A stretch of 8,444 bases of DNA from an uncultured Austwickia sp. (lineage in GTDB: Bacteria; Actinomycetota; Actinomycetes; Actinomycetales; Dermatophilaceae), in assembly GCA_934678955.1 (NCBI GenBank), contig CAKUSI010000159.1, forward strand, positions 1 to 8,444, read 5' to 3'. Position numbers and translations under genes: made by a program. How positions within the stretch are numbered: the stretch's first letter is position 1; each line of letters begins with the position of its first letter. The notes under the pieces were generated by a model. The model saw only the letters and a list, made by a program, of their open reading frames with translations, ran no database searches and was not told where the DNA came from. Positions 7,959 through 8,444 of this stretch are shown here, piece by piece.

Positions 7959-8035
7959 AGGAGATGGCGCGGGATGGAGGGTGGTGGCGCGGCGGGGGCC
8001 GGGCACCTGATGGCGCCGTGGTCGCCAGCAATGAG

Positions 8036-8070
8036 TCTGACCCGCAGCCCATCTGACGAACTGTTCTGAC
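8036..8070. promoter_or_regulatory. possible operator: three TCTGAC direct repeats
   Basis: TCTGAC occurs at 8036-8041, 8052-8057 and 8065-8070. On the lctP sense strand these read GTCAGA, and two of them extend to GGTCAGA, which resembles half of a FadR/GntR-type operator (TGGTC-N-GACCA). A nine-base palindrome, GAACTGTTC (8058-8066), lies between the second and third. The location, 140-175 bases before the lctP start, suits a regulator site, but a complete inverted operator is not present. This is inference only. Confidence 0.3.
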
Positions 8071-8080
8071 CTATTAGCCG

Positions 8081-8261
8081 ATGGACGCACGCTACCACTC
8101 CAACCCATGGCAAGCGCGCCCATGGGAGAGCGTGATGGAGGCGGCCCTGTGGCAGGCGGCTTCGGGGGGACTACGACCTCGCCCTCCAGTTCATGGTGTT
8201 GTGTGGCTACACCCATGAGGAGATAGGGGTGTCATCGCACGCCGAAGCAGCCGACCTGTAG
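8081..8261 (+). pseudogene. small coding-like fragment with a frameshift at a run of six G
   Basis: An ATG at 8081 opens a frame with good actinobacterial codon use (residues begin MDARYHSNPWQ and continue to LWQAASG) up to the six-G run at 8164-8169. After it the frame becomes arginine/proline rich and stops. If one G is removed, the reading continues smoothly as GDYDLALQFMVLCGYTHEEIG and ends at the TAG at 8259-8261, about 59 residues in all. Third positions of the joined frame are about 80% G/C. No ribosome binding site precedes the ATG. It could be a decayed gene, a sequencing error in the G run, or chance coding bias. I do not recognise the protein. Confidence 0.3.
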
Positions 8262-8442
8262 CGAGCATCTCGTGCGGCAGCGACTCCAGCGGGAGCGCGG
8301 GCGCGATGAGCTCGCCCCAGGGGTAGCTCGACCCGGGCCCGGCGAGGAAGGCCATGGCCTGCTCGAGGTCTCGACCGGCATCGGCATGACGATCGCCTTC
8401 GGTCTGGCCCGCGACACGCTTGCCACCTTCTGAGAGGTCCTG
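8191..8442 (-). pseudogene. 3' end of a leftward coding frame entering from the right edge, possibly broken
   Basis: A - strand frame is open from the window edge to a TGA at 8191-8193 (83 residues visible, no start seen). All 36 codons from 8370 to 8263 end in G or C, the strongest coding-like bias at this edge. This part reads like the C-terminal region of a medium-chain (zinc-alcohol-type) dehydrogenase, with an AMAFLAG helix, a YPWGELI segment and a PLESL turn, but the resemblance is weak. Upstream of about 8370 the bias moves to a different - frame (containing KAIVMPMPVE), which suggests a frameshift. The last ~20 residues have poor codon use, as in a truncated gene running into unrelated DNA. 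It overlaps the + strand fragment at 8191-8261, so at most one is real there. Confidence 0.3.
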
Positions 8443-8444
8443 CG

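Larger units (their letters stand above)
7897..8080 (-). promoter_or_regulatory. lctP upstream regulatory region
   Basis: This stretch between lctP and the coding-like fragment at 8081 holds no convincing gene. It contains the 16-bp direct repeat and a C-rich, G-poor sense-strand leader (about 8010-7915). There is a small inverted repeat TGGCG-N7-CGCCA (8011-8027), and three TCTGAC words lie at 8036, 8052 and 8065, the last two flanking a GAAC-T-GTTC palindrome (8058-8066). It must contain the operon promoter if lctP is the first gene, but I could not identify a -10/-35 pair with adequate spacing. Confidence 0.5.

Noticed and set aside
7971..8003. G-quadruplex on the + strand (template strand of the lctP leader)
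   Set aside because: Four G runs are present, but one loop is 12 bases long, so the motif is weak; the C-rich leader description covers it.
7897..8052. 52-residue N-terminal extension of the permease from ATG 8052
   Set aside because: It is arginine/proline-rich, encoded through the direct repeat and has no ribosome binding site; LctP proteins normally begin shortly before the first membrane segment.

Overview
The window is high-GC DNA with strong G/C bias at third codon positions, GTG starts used alongside ATG, and AGGAGG-type ribosome binding sites. This fits a high-GC Gram-positive (Actinomycetota) chromosome. I cannot name a genus.

Layout. Positions 1-84 are a perfect (last base excepted) six-copy array of a 14-bp unit, followed by a short leader. 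From 142 to 3027 on the + strand lies a 961-residue FAD + Fe-S fused dehydrogenase of the Dld-II / GlcD-GlcF type, most likely a respiratory D-lactate dehydrogenase. Facing it on the - strand is a compact operon, read right to left: an L-lactate permease (lctP/lldP, 7896-6163), then lutA (6110-5307), lutB (5310-3673) and lutC (3676-3011). The three lut genes overlap by 4 bp at each junction (ATGA, GTGA). The 3' ends of lutC and the D-lactate dehydrogenase gene overlap tail to tail by 17 bp.

How the genes work together. The permease imports lactate. LutABC (the LldEFG-type Fe-S complex) oxidises L-lactate to pyruvate, and the FAD/Fe-S enzyme would oxidise the D isomer. The window therefore holds what looks like a complete lactate uptake and two-isomer oxidation module. 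The same parts list is known from Shewanella (permease, Dld-II, LldEFG). No transcriptional regulator gene is visible.

Upstream of lctP (7897-8080) there is no convincing gene. This stretch holds a C-rich leader (on the transcribed sense), a 16-bp direct repeat and three TCTGAC repeats that may be regulatory. The last ~360 bases (8081-8444) contain coding-like but broken fragments: a + strand frame interrupted at a run of six G, and a - strand open frame entering from the right edge with a remarkable third-position G/C run. I read this edge as gene remnants or an incomplete gene. Most of the window is a well-made but known type of metabolic cluster; the repeats and the right-hand edge are the parts not explained by it.
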